NCBI GenBank assembly: GCA_002694245.1
Contig: NZLM01000043.1
Coordinates: 1-13,208, forward strand
DNA length: 13,208 nucleotides
DNA from: Methanobacteriota archaeon
Lineage (GTDB): Archaea > Thermoplasmatota > Poseidoniia > Poseidoniales > Poseidoniaceae
Direction: 5' to 3'
Notes under the pieces: generated by a model
Databases searched by the model: none
The model's input: the letters and a program-made list of their open reading frames with translations, nothing else
Told to the model about the DNA's origin: nothing
Position numbers and translations under genes: made by a program
Shown here: in pieces, positions 1 to 7,096 of the stretch
Layout of the letters: every line of letters begins with the position of its first letter
Position numbering within the stretch: position 1 is the stretch's first letter

Positions 1-281
1 ATTTTGGAAAGTTCCTCAGTGATTTGCAACTCCCCCCCAATATACGTTCTCGCGTGGATGCAATATGGAGGTCGATAGAGGATTATGTCGATGTTTGGCA
101 AGGCAAAAAGCCGATGGGAGTGGCTGCTGCTATAATTTACAAAGCAGCCAGCGAGTCTGGACACAAACGAACTCAAGCGGAAATCTGCAAGGTTGCAAAC
201 GTTTCGGAGGTAACTCTCAGAGGTCTCAATAAAGATCTGGCAAATCTGTTCGAAACATTGTCCAAGTTCAGCAATAACTGA
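1..281 (+). CDS. tfb: Transcription factor B (TFIIB homologue), C-terminal end, 5' truncated by window edge
   Basis: TFB bridges TBP at the TATA box and RNA polymerase in archaeal transcription initiation. The reading frame starts at base 3 and is open to the left edge, so this is the tail of a longer gene; a TTG at 24 is only an internal codon. About 92 residues are visible, matching the second cyclin repeat. The segment around GKKPMGVAAAIIYKA corresponds to the family's GKSPTGLAAAAIYIA helix. The segment RTQAEICKVANVSEVTLRG corresponds to the RTQREVAEVAGVTEVTIRN helix-turn-helix that contacts the BRE. The zinc ribbon, B-finger and first cyclin repeat lie outside the window. The next gene starts about 10 bases after the TGA stop, suggesting co-transcription. 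Family identity is strong. Whether this is the only TFB of the genome cannot be judged. Confidence 0.92.
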   Translation, partial: FGKFLSDLQLPPNIRSRVDAIWRSIEDYVDVWQGKKPMGVAAAIIYKAASESGHKRTQAEICKVANVSEVTLRGLNKDLANLFETLSKFSNN

Positions 282-291
282 CAATATCTTG

Positions 292-609
292 ATGAGCGGG
301 ATTCTTCAGGATGAAGACATGAGCCGCAGAACCAGCCGCGTCCAGAGGAAGGTACGAGTGCCAACTAACAAGAAAAAGAAGTCTTCTACCGAGAAGAAAA
401 ACAAGGATGGAGTAATTCCATGCTGTATAGCAAGTTGTGGCAACTTTGCAGATAAACATCTTGGTGGCAGATCGCTAAGTCAGGAAAATGCCATAGATAC
501 ATGGGGTGAAGGCGGTTTCACGGTACGAAAGAACCGTGTAAGGGTCTGTAAGTCCTGCTACAAGGTTTGGAAGAAAGATAACAAGGACGATAAAACTCCT
601 AACTACTAA
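292..609 (+). CDS. Small basic Cys-rich putative zinc-binding protein, unknown function
   Basis: Not recognised as a named family. From the ATG at 292 it has 105 residues. An in-frame TTG lies just before it at 289, and a second in-frame ATG at 319 gives a 96-residue version beginning MSRRTSRVQRK; the true start is undecided. The N-terminal third is very Lys/Arg/Ser-rich and probably disordered or nucleic-acid-binding. A cluster PCCIASCGNFADKHLGG (Cys44, Cys45, Cys49, His56 from the 292 start) and a distal VCKSCYKVWKK (Cys86, Cys89) could together form one zinc site. The segment between, with TWGEGGFTVRKNRVRVC, looks like a short beta hairpin. It follows the TFB gene by about 10 bases on the same strand, so a role in transcription or RNA metabolism is possible but only inferred from context. 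The sequence ends in a hydrophilic Lys/Asp-rich tail. Confidence 0.75.
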   Translation: MSGILQDEDMSRRTSRVQRKVRVPTNKKKKSSTEKKNKDGVIPCCIASCGNFADKHLGGRSLSQENAIDTWGEGGFTVRKNRVRVCKSCYKVWKKDNKDDKTPNY

Positions 610-676
610 TCACTTTCACTTTTACACACAGGGTCCCGGAAAAGAAGGTACACCGAAGACTCTGAATTCAGTTGTC

Positions 677-1174
677 ATGAGACAATTGAGAACAGTGATT
701 CGATCGATGCTTACCTCTGAGGGAAGTATTGTAGCAATGGATGATGCAACTATATTGTGGAAACCGAAAATTGGGAGAAGTAAACGGGCACGTATCGAGG
801 CTCCTGCTAGTGTATTGCTCGGTTTGGTAGGTCCCAGCGGACGGGTTGATAGGATAGTAGCTGGAGATCAGTACGGTGGTGTTTCCATCATCAATCTCTT
901 CGATATGCAAGTTGAGGACAGATATCTAGTTGGTAATTCCAAAGTACGATCTTTATGCGTATCATCTATGAGTGGTGAAAGTATACTTGTTGGGTGTGAC
1001 GATGGTTCAGTCCACATCATTGGTGAGAATGTACCAAATCGTGTTGTAGGCCTTTTCGAGTTAGATGGCCCGGCATCTGCTTTGAGAGTGGTTGGCCAAG
1101 ATTTACACATTCAGCAAGGCTGGGAAAGAAAAGTAGTTTCCTGGAAGGGAGAGAAAGAAGCATTACTTGCTTGA
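677..1174 (+). CDS. Short beta-propeller-like (WD40/PQQ-like) protein, unknown function
   Basis: 165 residues, not assignable to a named family. The middle holds repeated beta-strand motifs of propeller type: VAGDQYGGVSIINLFD, VRSLCVSSMSGESILVGCDDGSVHIIGEN, and a final ALRVVGQDLHIQQGWERKVVSW. Each has the pattern of a small residue, Asp/Gly turn, then hydrophobic strand that is seen in WD40 or quinoprotein blades. About three to four blades would fit, fewer than the six to eight of a closed propeller, so it is either a fragment-like domain that oligomerises or a divergent beta protein. No signal peptide or membrane segment is present, so it is probably cytosolic. It lies 67 bases downstream of the Cys-rich gene on the same strand. 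Its last 12 bases overlap the end of the oppositely oriented MBL-fold gene. No Shine-Dalgarno motif is visible before the ATG. Confidence 0.65.
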   Translation: MRQLRTVIRSMLTSEGSIVAMDDATILWKPKIGRSKRARIEAPASVLLGLVGPSGRVDRIVAGDQYGGVSIINLFDMQVEDRYLVGNSKVRSLCVSSMSGESILVGCDDGSVHIIGENVPNRVVGLFELDGPASALRVVGQDLHIQQGWERKVVSWKGEKEALLA

Positions 1175-1927
1175 TTCCTTCTCCAAGAGTGGCCATGGTG
1201 GCTCTGAGACAAGAAAATATGCTGTTCTTGCAGGTCTAGGCCAGCTTCTAGGGACTTGTCCGTCATCGTCTTGACAATTCTCGAGGAATGTCAAGTGTTG
1301 ATTGATTACTTCATCAATCCTTTCTCTTCCCCTGATTGCGGGCCCTCTTGCGGGCACAATACTCTTGGGAGACAAATCGTGTATCGTATTTAGGGAACTA
1401 ATCAACTCAGGTAAACTTCCTCCCGGCATATCCCACCTACTCGGAGTGTCTGCTCTGGGAAGCACTGCACCTGTACACAATACCTCTCGTTCAACTTCAA
1501 AATATCCCATTCCATCCGTACAGTGGCCAGGTAATGACAGTGCTGTTATGCTTCCATCCCCGAGTTTGAACTGATCACCTTGGGTTACTTGGACACAATC
1601 AGTGCTTGGCATGTCGGAATCATATCTATTCGCCCATGTTGAATAAAAATCACCAGTTTGTAAAACTGATATTGCATCCTCGTGTATGTGAATTGGTATG
1701 TTACCATTATTTTCAGAAATGTATTTCGCAGCGCCTGAAAAGGGGTATCTTCTGCTTGTTAGGAGAATCTTGCTGAGTTTTCTTTCACCTAGATGCCCAG
1801 AAATCCTCTCAACCTGAAGCATTTGGTACCATGTAGTTCCCGCATCAACTAGCACGGACGATTCATTACCTGCAAAAATGACTGCATTGGCATCATGGTG
1901 TATCCCTGGTAACCTAATGATGCGCAC
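1163..1927 (-). CDS. Metallo-beta-lactamase-fold protein with degenerate metal site (probable pseudoenzyme)
   Basis: 254 residues from a GTG start at 1927. The order of motifs fits the MBL hydrolase fold: an N-terminal strand pair ending SSVLVDAG (residues 23-30, usual lIDtG), [12 protein letters not shown] (55-66) where THxHxDHxGG is expected, [13 protein letters not shown] (131-143) with the conserved motif-3 His135, LCTGAVLPR (150-158) where TGDxLF is expected, and IVPARGPAI (190-198) where LPGHGP is expected. His135 is therefore the only standard metal ligand retained. The four ligands of HxHxDH have become Ser58, Arg60, Pro62 and Phe63; the bridging Asp is Ala154; the motif-5 His is Arg194. 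Closest overall shape is the glyoxalase II/LACTB2-like group, but hydrolysis by the usual two-zinc mechanism looks impossible. The reading frame is intact, so it is not an obvious pseudogene. It is convergent with the upstream propeller-like gene and divergent from eL40. Confidence 0.85.
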   Translation of the reverse strand: MRIIRLPGIHHDANAVIFAGNESSVLVDAGTTWYQMLQVERISGHLGERKLSKILLTSRRYPFSGAAKYISENNGNIPIHIHEDAISVLQTGDFYSTWANRYDSDMPSTDCVQVTQGDQFKLGDGSITALSLPGHCTDGMGYFEVEREVLCTGAVLPRADTPSRWDMPGGSLPELISSLNTIHDLSPKSIVPARGPAIRGRERIDEVINQHLTFLENCQDDDGQVPRSWPRPARTAYFLVSEPPWPLLEKESSK

Positions 1928-1984
1928 ATATTACCGGAGGTGGGCTGTGTGTTTCAAACAGTTGGTTTGGTTTACGGGTTTGGG

Positions 1985-1991
1985 TTAAATA
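1985..1991 (+). promoter_or_regulatory. Probable TATA box of the eL40 gene
   Basis: The sequence TTAAATA sits in an otherwise GC-rich stretch, with its centre 26 bases before the ATG at 2014. In archaea transcription starts roughly 25-27 bases after the box centre, so the transcript would begin at or next to the start codon. This predicts a leaderless mRNA, which agrees with the absence of a Shine-Dalgarno motif before the ATG. Confidence 0.5.
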
Positions 1992-2013
1992 CCGGGAGTT
2001 GGTCGGCCGCAAT

Positions 2014-2163
2014 ATGGCTAGATTCCCAGAGGCTGAGGCTCGATTGCTTCACGTTAGAATCTGCATGAAGTGCAATGCACGCAATGCAATGCGTGCTACA
2101 AAGTGCAGGAAGTGTGGATACAAAGGTCTTAGGCCAAAGAATGTTGAGCGCAAGGGTGCTTGA
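2014..2163 (+). CDS. rpl40e: Large-subunit ribosomal protein eL40
   Basis: A 49-residue protein beginning [20 protein letters not shown]. It is the archaeal counterpart of the ribosomal part of the eukaryotic ubiquitin-L40 fusion, a small zinc-ribbon protein of the 50S subunit. All four zinc ligands are present as CxxC pairs at Cys17/Cys20 and Cys31/Cys34, and the C-terminus [12 protein letters not shown] is typical of the family. Full length for an archaeal eL40. No Shine-Dalgarno motif precedes the ATG, while a TATA-like TTAAATA lies about 26 bases upstream, so translation from a leaderless transcript is likely. The TGA stop at 2161-2163 directly abuts the stop of the convergent A24 peptidase gene. 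The gene is short enough to be missed by length-filtered gene calling. Confidence 0.95.
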   Translation: MARFPEAEARLLHVRICMKCNARNAMRATKCRKCGYKGLRPKNVERKGA

Positions 2164-3144
2164 TTAAATTCCTAACACCGGCATAATAAATGCCATTGGA
2201 CCTCCAATAATTAACATTGGAATTACAGCAGGCCACAGGAATACAAGTAACGGGTATTTTCTGGTCACCCAAACCATCTCAACGCCATTTTCGGTTAGTG
2301 ATCTTAACTCTGTAGCTAATTTTTCCTTTGTCGGTGTGACTCTAGGGGCTCTGGTTCGATGAACTATTTTCTTCTCTCCGTTTGGCATATCAGCAATAGT
2401 TGATAATAGCCAAACATGCTTTTTCATGACATCTTCTATGGGCATTTTTTCGGCATGCCAAATAAGTTTCAGTGTAGTATTTCCGTTCTTCAGATTTTTG
2501 AAAATCATGATGATTGGTAGAAACAGGAAGGCAAGCCCTCCCCATACCAACAACGCAATAGCAGGAGGCATTGCAATAGCTGATTTTTCCATGTAGTCTG
2601 GGATGAAAATTGGTATGCTACTCCACGATGGCACCAGAATAGAGACCCACATCAGGCCTTTGCAATCAGCACCACCATGTATTAAACGCATTCTCCATGC
2701 TAGATCAACTAGCAATATTGGCAATAACACGGCGAATGTAGACCACCAAAGAGTGGCAGCTTGACTACCGTCCCCTGCAATGATTGAGATTAGCGATTCG
2801 TCGCTGTGATTGATTAAACCCTGAATTACTCCAGCTACTCCAATAATGTACCATATGCTGACAGAGATATCCAAGATGTTACCCGATTTGATATCGTTTA
2901 ACGATGGCCTACCTATCACTGCAACAGATGCATAGGCGACCATTCCGGCCGCAGTTGCGAAAACATACCATTCAGCTTGTGCAACCAGCAAATCTAGAGT
3001 CCAGAGAAATATTGCTGGTTTTGACCATCTTATCCAGAATTGGTTGGGAACTCTTCTTTCCTTGTGGTCTAGCCATGCAGCAATTCCAAGTGCAAAAAAT
3101 AGAGTCAATATCCTAGTCCAAGCAATTACTTCCTCGGACTCCAT
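2164..3144 (-). CDS. Archaeal A24-family prepilin/prearchaellin peptidase
   Basis: An integral membrane aspartic protease that would cleave the class III signal peptides of type IV pilin-like or archaellin subunits at the cytoplasmic face. 326 residues. Both catalytic aspartates are visible: Asp26 in AAWLDHKERRVPN (the DxKxRxxPN motif) and Asp160 in HGGADCKGL, the archaeal GGAD version of GxGD. Hydrophobic segments occur at about 10-25, 42-56, 60-77, 97-111, 134-149, 192-215 and 299-322. A soluble stretch at about 216-297 precedes the last helix, and the junction GVEMVWVTRKYPLLVF matches the family's C-terminal VWVTPxIPF element. It is longer than FlaK/PibD-type enzymes of about 230 residues, mainly through the 216-297 insert. 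No pilin gene lies in the window, so its substrate is unknown. ATG start; divergent from the UPF0147 gene. Confidence 0.88.
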   Translation of the reverse strand: MESEEVIAWTRILTLFFALGIAAWLDHKERRVPNQFWIRWSKPAIFLWTLDLLVAQAEWYVFATAAGMVAYASVAVIGRPSLNDIKSGNILDISVSIWYIIGVAGVIQGLINHSDESLISIIAGDGSQAATLWWSTFAVLLPILLVDLAWRMRLIHGGADCKGLMWVSILVPSWSSIPIFIPDYMEKSAIAMPPAIALLVWGGLAFLFLPIIMIFKNLKNGNTTLKLIWHAEKMPIEDVMKKHVWLLSTIADMPNGEKKIVHRTRAPRVTPTKEKLATELRSLTENGVEMVWVTRKYPLLVFLWPAVIPMLIIGGPMAFIMPVLGI

Positions 3145-3168
3145 GTTTCAACGGATGGCGGCAATCAC

Positions 3169-3175
3169 CTTAAAG
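3169..3175. promoter_or_regulatory. Candidate shared TATA element between the A24 peptidase and UPF0147 genes
   Basis: CTTAAAG, read as CTTTAAG on the minus strand, is the only AT-rich core in this 80-base divergent gap. On the minus strand its centre is 28 bases from the peptidase ATG at 3144, fitting a leaderless or nearly leaderless transcript. On the plus strand it predicts a start near 3198, giving a leader of about 27 bases before the UPF0147 ATG at 3225, which does have a Shine-Dalgarno motif. Weak consensus, so tentative. Confidence 0.3.
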
Positions 3176-3213
3176 CCGGCACACTTGAGCGGTGACTGCA
3201 CGAGTCTTTGTGC

Positions 3214-3219
3214 AGGTGG
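3214..3219 (+). promoter_or_regulatory. Shine-Dalgarno site deciding the UPF0147 start
   Basis: AGGTGG lies five bases before the ATG at 3225 and pairs with the archaeal 16S 3' end. It favours that ATG over the in-frame GTG at 3192, which would add 11 residues not expected in the family. Confidence 0.6.
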
Positions 3220-3224
3220 TTCGG

Positions 3225-3494
3225 ATGTCCGACATTGAGACTAAACTTGGCCAAATCGCAACAGTAATCAATCAAATCGATGATCCCAAAGTTCCCAGGA
3301 ACATAAGGAAAGGCGCTAAGGAGGCCTGCGAGCAATGGCTTCTTAATAAATCGAAAGAGATGGATATCCGAATAGCTATCACCCAGGCAAAACTGGAAGA
3401 GTTGTATGAAGACCCCAACATTCCACCAGAATTTGGCACATTGATTTTGATGATCAATACTGAATTGGAAAAAATGCTTAGAGAAACACTCTAA
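3225..3494 (+). CDS. UPF0147 family protein
   Basis: 89 residues from the ATG at 3225, starting MSDIETKLGQIATVINQI, which resembles archaeal UPF0147 members in sequence and length. The family hallmarks are visible: an Asp-Asp-x-x-VPRNIRKGAKEA segment (VPRNIR core), a central helix with DIRIAITQAKLEELYEDPNIP, and a C-terminal helix with LILMINTELEKML. The protein is predicted to be all-helical, small, soluble and cytosolic. UPF0147 is widespread in archaea and its biochemical role is not established. It is divergent from the prepilin peptidase and its stop is separated by only two bases from that of the convergent AI-2E gene. A seven-T run at 3556-3562, inside the neighbour's 3' end, could act as its transcription termination signal. 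Confidence 0.9.
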   Translation: MSDIETKLGQIATVINQIDDPKVPRNIRKGAKEACEQWLLNKSKEMDIRIAITQAKLEELYEDPNIPPEFGTLILMINTELEKMLRETL

Positions 3495-3496
3495 CT

Positions 3497-4915
3497 TCAT
3501 TCCTCCTCGGATTCGATCTCTAAGATTTCAACTAAATTGTCGAGTAGGATTCTTGTTTTTTTATCCAGTTTTCCAGGCACCAGCATGGTTCGAAGTGGGC
3601 TAAACTCTTCCCTATTGACTATGACACTCTTTACGAATTCTATCTCGTCAGCCTTCGCTCTACCACGATTCAGTATAGTTTGGGCGGCAGACATACCTGA
3701 AATCCTGGTTACAACTTCGTCAGACACTCCTAATGTGCTTGCCAGTTGAGTCAATTTGTGGAATTCACCTGAAGATAGATTACCATCTTTCAATGCATCT
3801 TGCCACGCTTCTTCTAATGTCGGTGCTCTCTCGGATAACAATATTGCAAATGGTCGAGTCTCCTCGATGTTCTCTAGTACAATCTTGACTATAGCAAATA
3901 AAGGAACTGCTAGAACCATGCCCACTATGCCCCATAGCCAGAATGAAAATGCTGTGATTAACAATAGTACTACAGGTGATAGGTCTAGAGCCCTCCCTGC
4001 CCATTTTGTTTCGATATAATTACCCCAAACCTGTTGATTAACTAGCAATAACAGAGTCATTAAAATCAGCATTGATGGAGATAGAAGGATTAATCCTAGT
4101 ATTAGAGGAGGTATTGTCGCAATTAGAGAGCCAATGTATGGCACATAGTTCAGAATGAACGTCATCACAGCCCATACAAACCATAGATCAATACCAAACA
4201 TTAGCATAATTATCGCTGCTATTATGGCACTACCTATGCCACAACCAGTTTTTACAACGATATATGTGTTGATACCTTCTTGAATCTGGGTTTGTATTAC
4301 GTCCATTCTCTCAGTAGAACTTCCAGGCCATGCTCGCTCGATTCTTCCGGGTAAAAGGTGTGCTTCGAATATTATGAAGATTAAGAAAAACAATACTGTA
4401 ATTGTTGTAGTTAGCATTGAACCAGCTTGACTTAACACAGAAGCAATTAGGTCGGTAGCACTCCCTCCAGAGCCTATCCCGAGTGACTGCAAGTCTGTAC
4501 CAAGAGAGCCATCACTTCCATCGACAGCCTCTGTTAATGCGGGTCCGACAACTGGTAAATTTTTCAGTTGCTTCCATTTTTTATCGAGCTTGTCATCGTA
4601 TTCTTGTTGCCGATCTTCGTTCTCAATCAATCCTTGTGCCTGAGACCATGCAAAGAATGCAGTTGACATCAAGATCAGTATGAATAGTAGTAGCATTGTT
4701 AGATAGGATAGAAAGACAGGAAAATTGTTCTTCGATAGATAATCAGCGCCTGGCTTGAGAACAAAATAGATTCCCATTGCGATGAAAAACGGCTTTAGTA
4801 CGCTTTCCAAGTGTATCATTCCCAGAACGAAAATCGATAGTAAAATACCGATGTGGGAGAATGTTGCAACCCTTCTGTGGAATGATTGGCTACCTACTGT
4901 ATTGTACTCTCCCAT
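3497..4915 (-). CDS. AI-2E family transporter/permease with TerB-like C-terminal extension
   Basis: 472 residues, ATG start, preceded by a GAGGG Shine-Dalgarno-like motif 5 bases upstream. Members of this family (formerly PerM/UPF0118) are membrane proteins linked to export of small molecules or ion/proton antiport; the substrate cannot be inferred here. Hydrophobic segments lie at about 21-38, 42-58, 66-90, 165-187, 224-242, 244-268, 270-293 and 312-347, the usual eight-helix pattern. The family signature is clear in FILNYVPYIGSLIATIPPL (253-271). Residues 95-155 form a soluble charged loop, and about 125 residues after the last helix are cytosolic. Within that tail, LKDGNLSSGEFHKLTQLASTLGVS (375-398) has the DGxxxxxExxxLxxLAxxLGxS pattern of TerB-like helical domains. 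Lies 56 bases downstream of lonB on the same strand. Confidence 0.88.
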   Translation of the reverse strand: MGEYNTVGSQSFHRRVATFSHIGILLSIFVLGMIHLESVLKPFFIAMGIYFVLKPGADYLSKNNFPVFLSYLTMLLLFILILMSTAFFAWSQAQGLIENEDRQQEYDDKLDKKWKQLKNLPVVGPALTEAVDGSDGSLGTDLQSLGIGSGGSATDLIASVLSQAGSMLTTTITVLFFLIFIIFEAHLLPGRIERAWPGSSTERMDVIQTQIQEGINTYIVVKTGCGIGSAIIAAIIMLMFGIDLWFVWAVMTFILNYVPYIGSLIATIPPLILGLILLSPSMLILMTLLLLVNQQVWGNYIETKWAGRALDLSPVVLLLITAFSFWLWGIVGMVLAVPLFAIVKIVLENIEETRPFAILLSERAPTLEEAWQDALKDGNLSSGEFHKLTQLASTLGVSDEVVTRISGMSAAQTILNRGRAKADEIEFVKSVIVNREEFSPLRTMLVPGKLDKKTRILLDNLVEILEIESEEE

Positions 4916-4971
4916 AATAACCCTCAGAAATAACCCATACTTGAGTTATTCACCAACTTATTGATTTCTAA

Positions 4972-7020
4972 TCAGGAAAGTTGACTGTTTGCTGAAACAT
5001 CAGGGGTCAGTCTGTCAATAACAGCGGACAAGCGTTCAACAAGACTTGTCTTCTTGTCGCCGATTAGGAGTGCATGTTGCATAACTTCATCCAAAGTGTC
5101 TACTGGAATCACTTCAATACTCTCGAATTGAGAGTCAAGAAGGACATCTTGTGCATTTGCACGTGGTATGACCACGGTTTTGATTCCAGACTTAGCTGCT
5201 GACTCAATTTTTGCAGTCACTCCGCCTATTGGTAATACTTCTCCTCTAACTGATAGGCTTCCTGTCATTGCCAGGTCCTGCCTGATTGGAATATTCTCGA
5301 GGGCAGAGATGATTGCTGTGGCGATTGTAATTGATGCAGAATCGCCATCGACTCCGTGTGTATCTACGAACTGTATGTGTATATCATAGTCAGACACGTC
5401 TTTTCCTGTGAGCTTCTTGATTACTGCACTGACGTTGGTAACACTTTCTTTTGCCAAATCAGACAAGCCTCCAGTTGCATACACCTTTCCACCACTGGCT
5501 AATGATGGAGTTACGAGTGCTTCTACTGGCAGCATTATTCCACTGTAATCTGATAATCCTGAGTCTGCACCCAAAACTGCGAGTCCGTTAACTCTGCCTA
5601 CACGGTTGCCAGAATTAACAACAAGGGAGTATTCTTGGCGCCTCTCAATCATTCTGTCAGCAACTTGTTGCTCGAGTGGTTTAGCAATATTTCTAGCAGC
5701 AAGAACGTGTCTTGAAGTAGTATACTGGGCACCTTCTTCAGTCGCAAGGTCACCTGCGATTCTTACCAATCCTCCTAGCTCTCTGAGCCTCAGGGATAGT
5801 TTACCTCTTCGACCTGCCCTTCTTTGTGCTTCTCTAAGGATTACAGCGACTCCGCTTCTATCAAAGTGCGGGATTTCTCTTGATGTACCCATATCTCTCT
5901 TAACCTCTTGAGCGATGAATCGAATTAATCTCCTACGGTTTGCAGTCGTGTCAGGCATGTGAGAATTGACATAGACCTCATAGCCGTATCCTCTGATACG
6001 ACTTCTTAGAGCAGGATGCATTCCTTGAATTGCGTCTAGGTTTCCTGCTGCGATGAGAATGAAGTCGCAAGGTACTGCTTCCGTCTTTGTTAGTGCGCCA
6101 CTAGAGCGTTCAGACCTTCCAGAAATCGGGAAAGCCCTTTCCTGCATTGCGGTAAGAAGTGCTTGTTGCTCTTCCAATCTCAGCAAATTAATTTCGTCGA
6201 TGTACAGAACTCCGCCATGTGCTCTGTGAATTGCACCTGGCTCGACTCTATCGTGTGCTGGGGTTTCCATACCACCACTCTGGAACGGGTCGTGTCTCAC
6301 GTCTCCAAGTAAGCTTCCAGACAAAGTACCAGTAGCATCAACAAATGGAGGTGGATCTTGTCCTTGGTGCTTGACTAGCACCTTTGGTATCCTTGCTTCG
6401 TCTGCACCACCCATCCTTGACCTTAGGAACATGTAACCAAACATGAGAAGCAGCATACCGAATGGTAGTGTAAGTATGTCTCCACTTTGCAATGCTACAA
6501 CAGCTAGTAAAAATGCAATGGCAACAAATCCAATCATGAGCATTTTCTGGCTCTTTTCTTTCTGAATCTTGATAGCCTCTTTCTGGCTTTTGACAATTCG
6601 ATCGCCACGCCCTGCTGGAACAGTCCTAACTCTTGGCTCGTTTTCATCATCCTCGTTAGGGTAGCAAAGTATGTCCTCAAGTTTGTCTTGGGGAAGTAAC
6701 TCTGTCATGGAGCGAGCAAGCATGGATTTTCCTGTGCCAGGGTCTCCAATCATCATCATGTGCCTACGCTGTTCTGCGGCTTTTTTTATGACGACTGAAC
6801 CAGCTTCCTGTCCGATAACTTGGTCTACTAATCTCTCAGGGATCGGAACATCTTCTGTGGTATTGAAATCTAGGCTTCGAACCCATTCATCGATAGGGGT
6901 TGAATTGATTTCAATATTATCTGCGGCTTCTGGACTCCATATGGTGACCATCTCCTCTTCATTATCTGAAGATTCAGACTCAGTTTCCCCACTGGCCTCC
7001 GCAATATTTTCTTCTGTCAC
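4972..7020 (-). CDS. lonB: Archaeal membrane-anchored ATP-dependent Lon protease (LonB)
   Basis: 682 residues from a GTG start at 7020. LonB is a hexameric AAA+ protease anchored to the inner face of the cell membrane that degrades misfolded and regulatory proteins. Domains in order: acidic N-terminus; Walker A GDPGTGKS (92-99); an insertion with two hydrophobic segments (about 159-178 and 183-199), which defines the B type; Walker B VLYIDEIN (271-278); sensor-1 region LIAAGN (322-327); candidate arginine finger in ALRSRIRG (337-344); sensor-2 helix around 408-420; and the S16 protease domain with catalytic Ser561 in VDGDSAS and Lys604 in GGVTAKIE. The Ser-Lys spacing of 43 equals that of Archaeoglobus LonB. 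All catalytic parts are intact and the length is as expected. It follows the large surface-protein gene by 76 bases and precedes the AI-2E gene by 56. A GAGGG lies 6 bases before the GTG. Confidence 0.97.
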   Translation of the reverse strand: MTEENIAEASGETESESSDNEEEMVTIWSPEAADNIEINSTPIDEWVRSLDFNTTEDVPIPERLVDQVIGQEAGSVVIKKAAEQRRHMMMIGDPGTGKSMLARSMTELLPQDKLEDILCYPNEDDENEPRVRTVPAGRGDRIVKSQKEAIKIQKEKSQKMLMIGFVAIAFLLAVVALQSGDILTLPFGMLLLMFGYMFLRSRMGGADEARIPKVLVKHQGQDPPPFVDATGTLSGSLLGDVRHDPFQSGGMETPAHDRVEPGAIHRAHGGVLYIDEINLLRLEEQQALLTAMQERAFPISGRSERSSGALTKTEAVPCDFILIAAGNLDAIQGMHPALRSRIRGYGYEVYVNSHMPDTTANRRRLIRFIAQEVKRDMGTSREIPHFDRSGVAVILREAQRRAGRRGKLSLRLRELGGLVRIAGDLATEEGAQYTTSRHVLAARNIAKPLEQQVADRMIERRQEYSLVVNSGNRVGRVNGLAVLGADSGLSDYSGIMLPVEALVTPSLASGGKVYATGGLSDLAKESVTNVSAVIKKLTGKDVSDYDIHIQFVDTHGVDGDSASITIATAIISALENIPIRQDLAMTGSLSVRGEVLPIGGVTAKIESAAKSGIKTVVIPRANAQDVLLDSQFESIEVIPVDTLDEVMQHALLIGDKKTSLVERLSAVIDRLTPDVSANSQLS

Positions 7021-7043
7021 AACATTCCCTCTAACACAGTCCG

Positions 7044-7049
7044 TTTTAG
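7044..7049 (-). promoter_or_regulatory. Weak TATA-like element upstream of lonB
   Basis: On the minus strand the sequence reads CTAAAACG, centred about 26 bases before the GTG start at 7020. The spacing suits an archaeal promoter with a start at the initiation codon and would let lonB be expressed apart from the surface-protein gene. However, the GAGGG motif before the GTG would be useful only in a longer transcript, so read-through from upstream is equally possible. Confidence 0.25.
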
Positions 7050-7080
7050 CCGTTTGGCAAGCACCATAACCTGCAAATCC

Positions 7081-7095
7081 TGGTTATACTAACCA
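7081..7095. repeat. Perfect inverted repeat after the surface-protein stop codon
   Basis: TGGTTA-TAC-TAACCA forms a 6-base-pair stem with a three-base loop, beginning one base after the leftward TGA stop at 7097-7099. It is not followed by a T-run, so it is not a standard intrinsic terminator. It may be a processing or 3'-end stabilising hairpin between the surface-protein gene and lonB. Confidence 0.4.
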
Positions 7096-7096
7096 A

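Noticed and set aside
24..26. TTG at 24 as the start of a small protein
   Set aside because: The frame is open to the left edge and the sequence is the second cyclin repeat of TFB, so this is an internal Leu codon.
1163..1927. Calling the MBL-fold gene an active glyoxalase II or beta-lactamase
   Set aside because: At least five metal ligands are replaced, so hydrolase activity cannot be supported from the sequence.
1951..1959. GTTTCAAAC as an operator or promoter of the MBL-fold gene
   Set aside because: It is about 28 bases from the GTG start, but GTTTGAAAC is a poor TATA match and the symmetry is only four bases per arm; too weak to list.
3192..3224. Upstream GTG as the start of the UPF0147 gene
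   Set aside because: The ATG at 3225 has an AGGTGG at proper spacing, and the family begins at that position; the extra 11 residues have no counterpart.
6671..7069. Plus-strand open frame over the lonB 5' end
   Set aside because: Antisense to the Walker A region of a clear lonB; no family resemblance.
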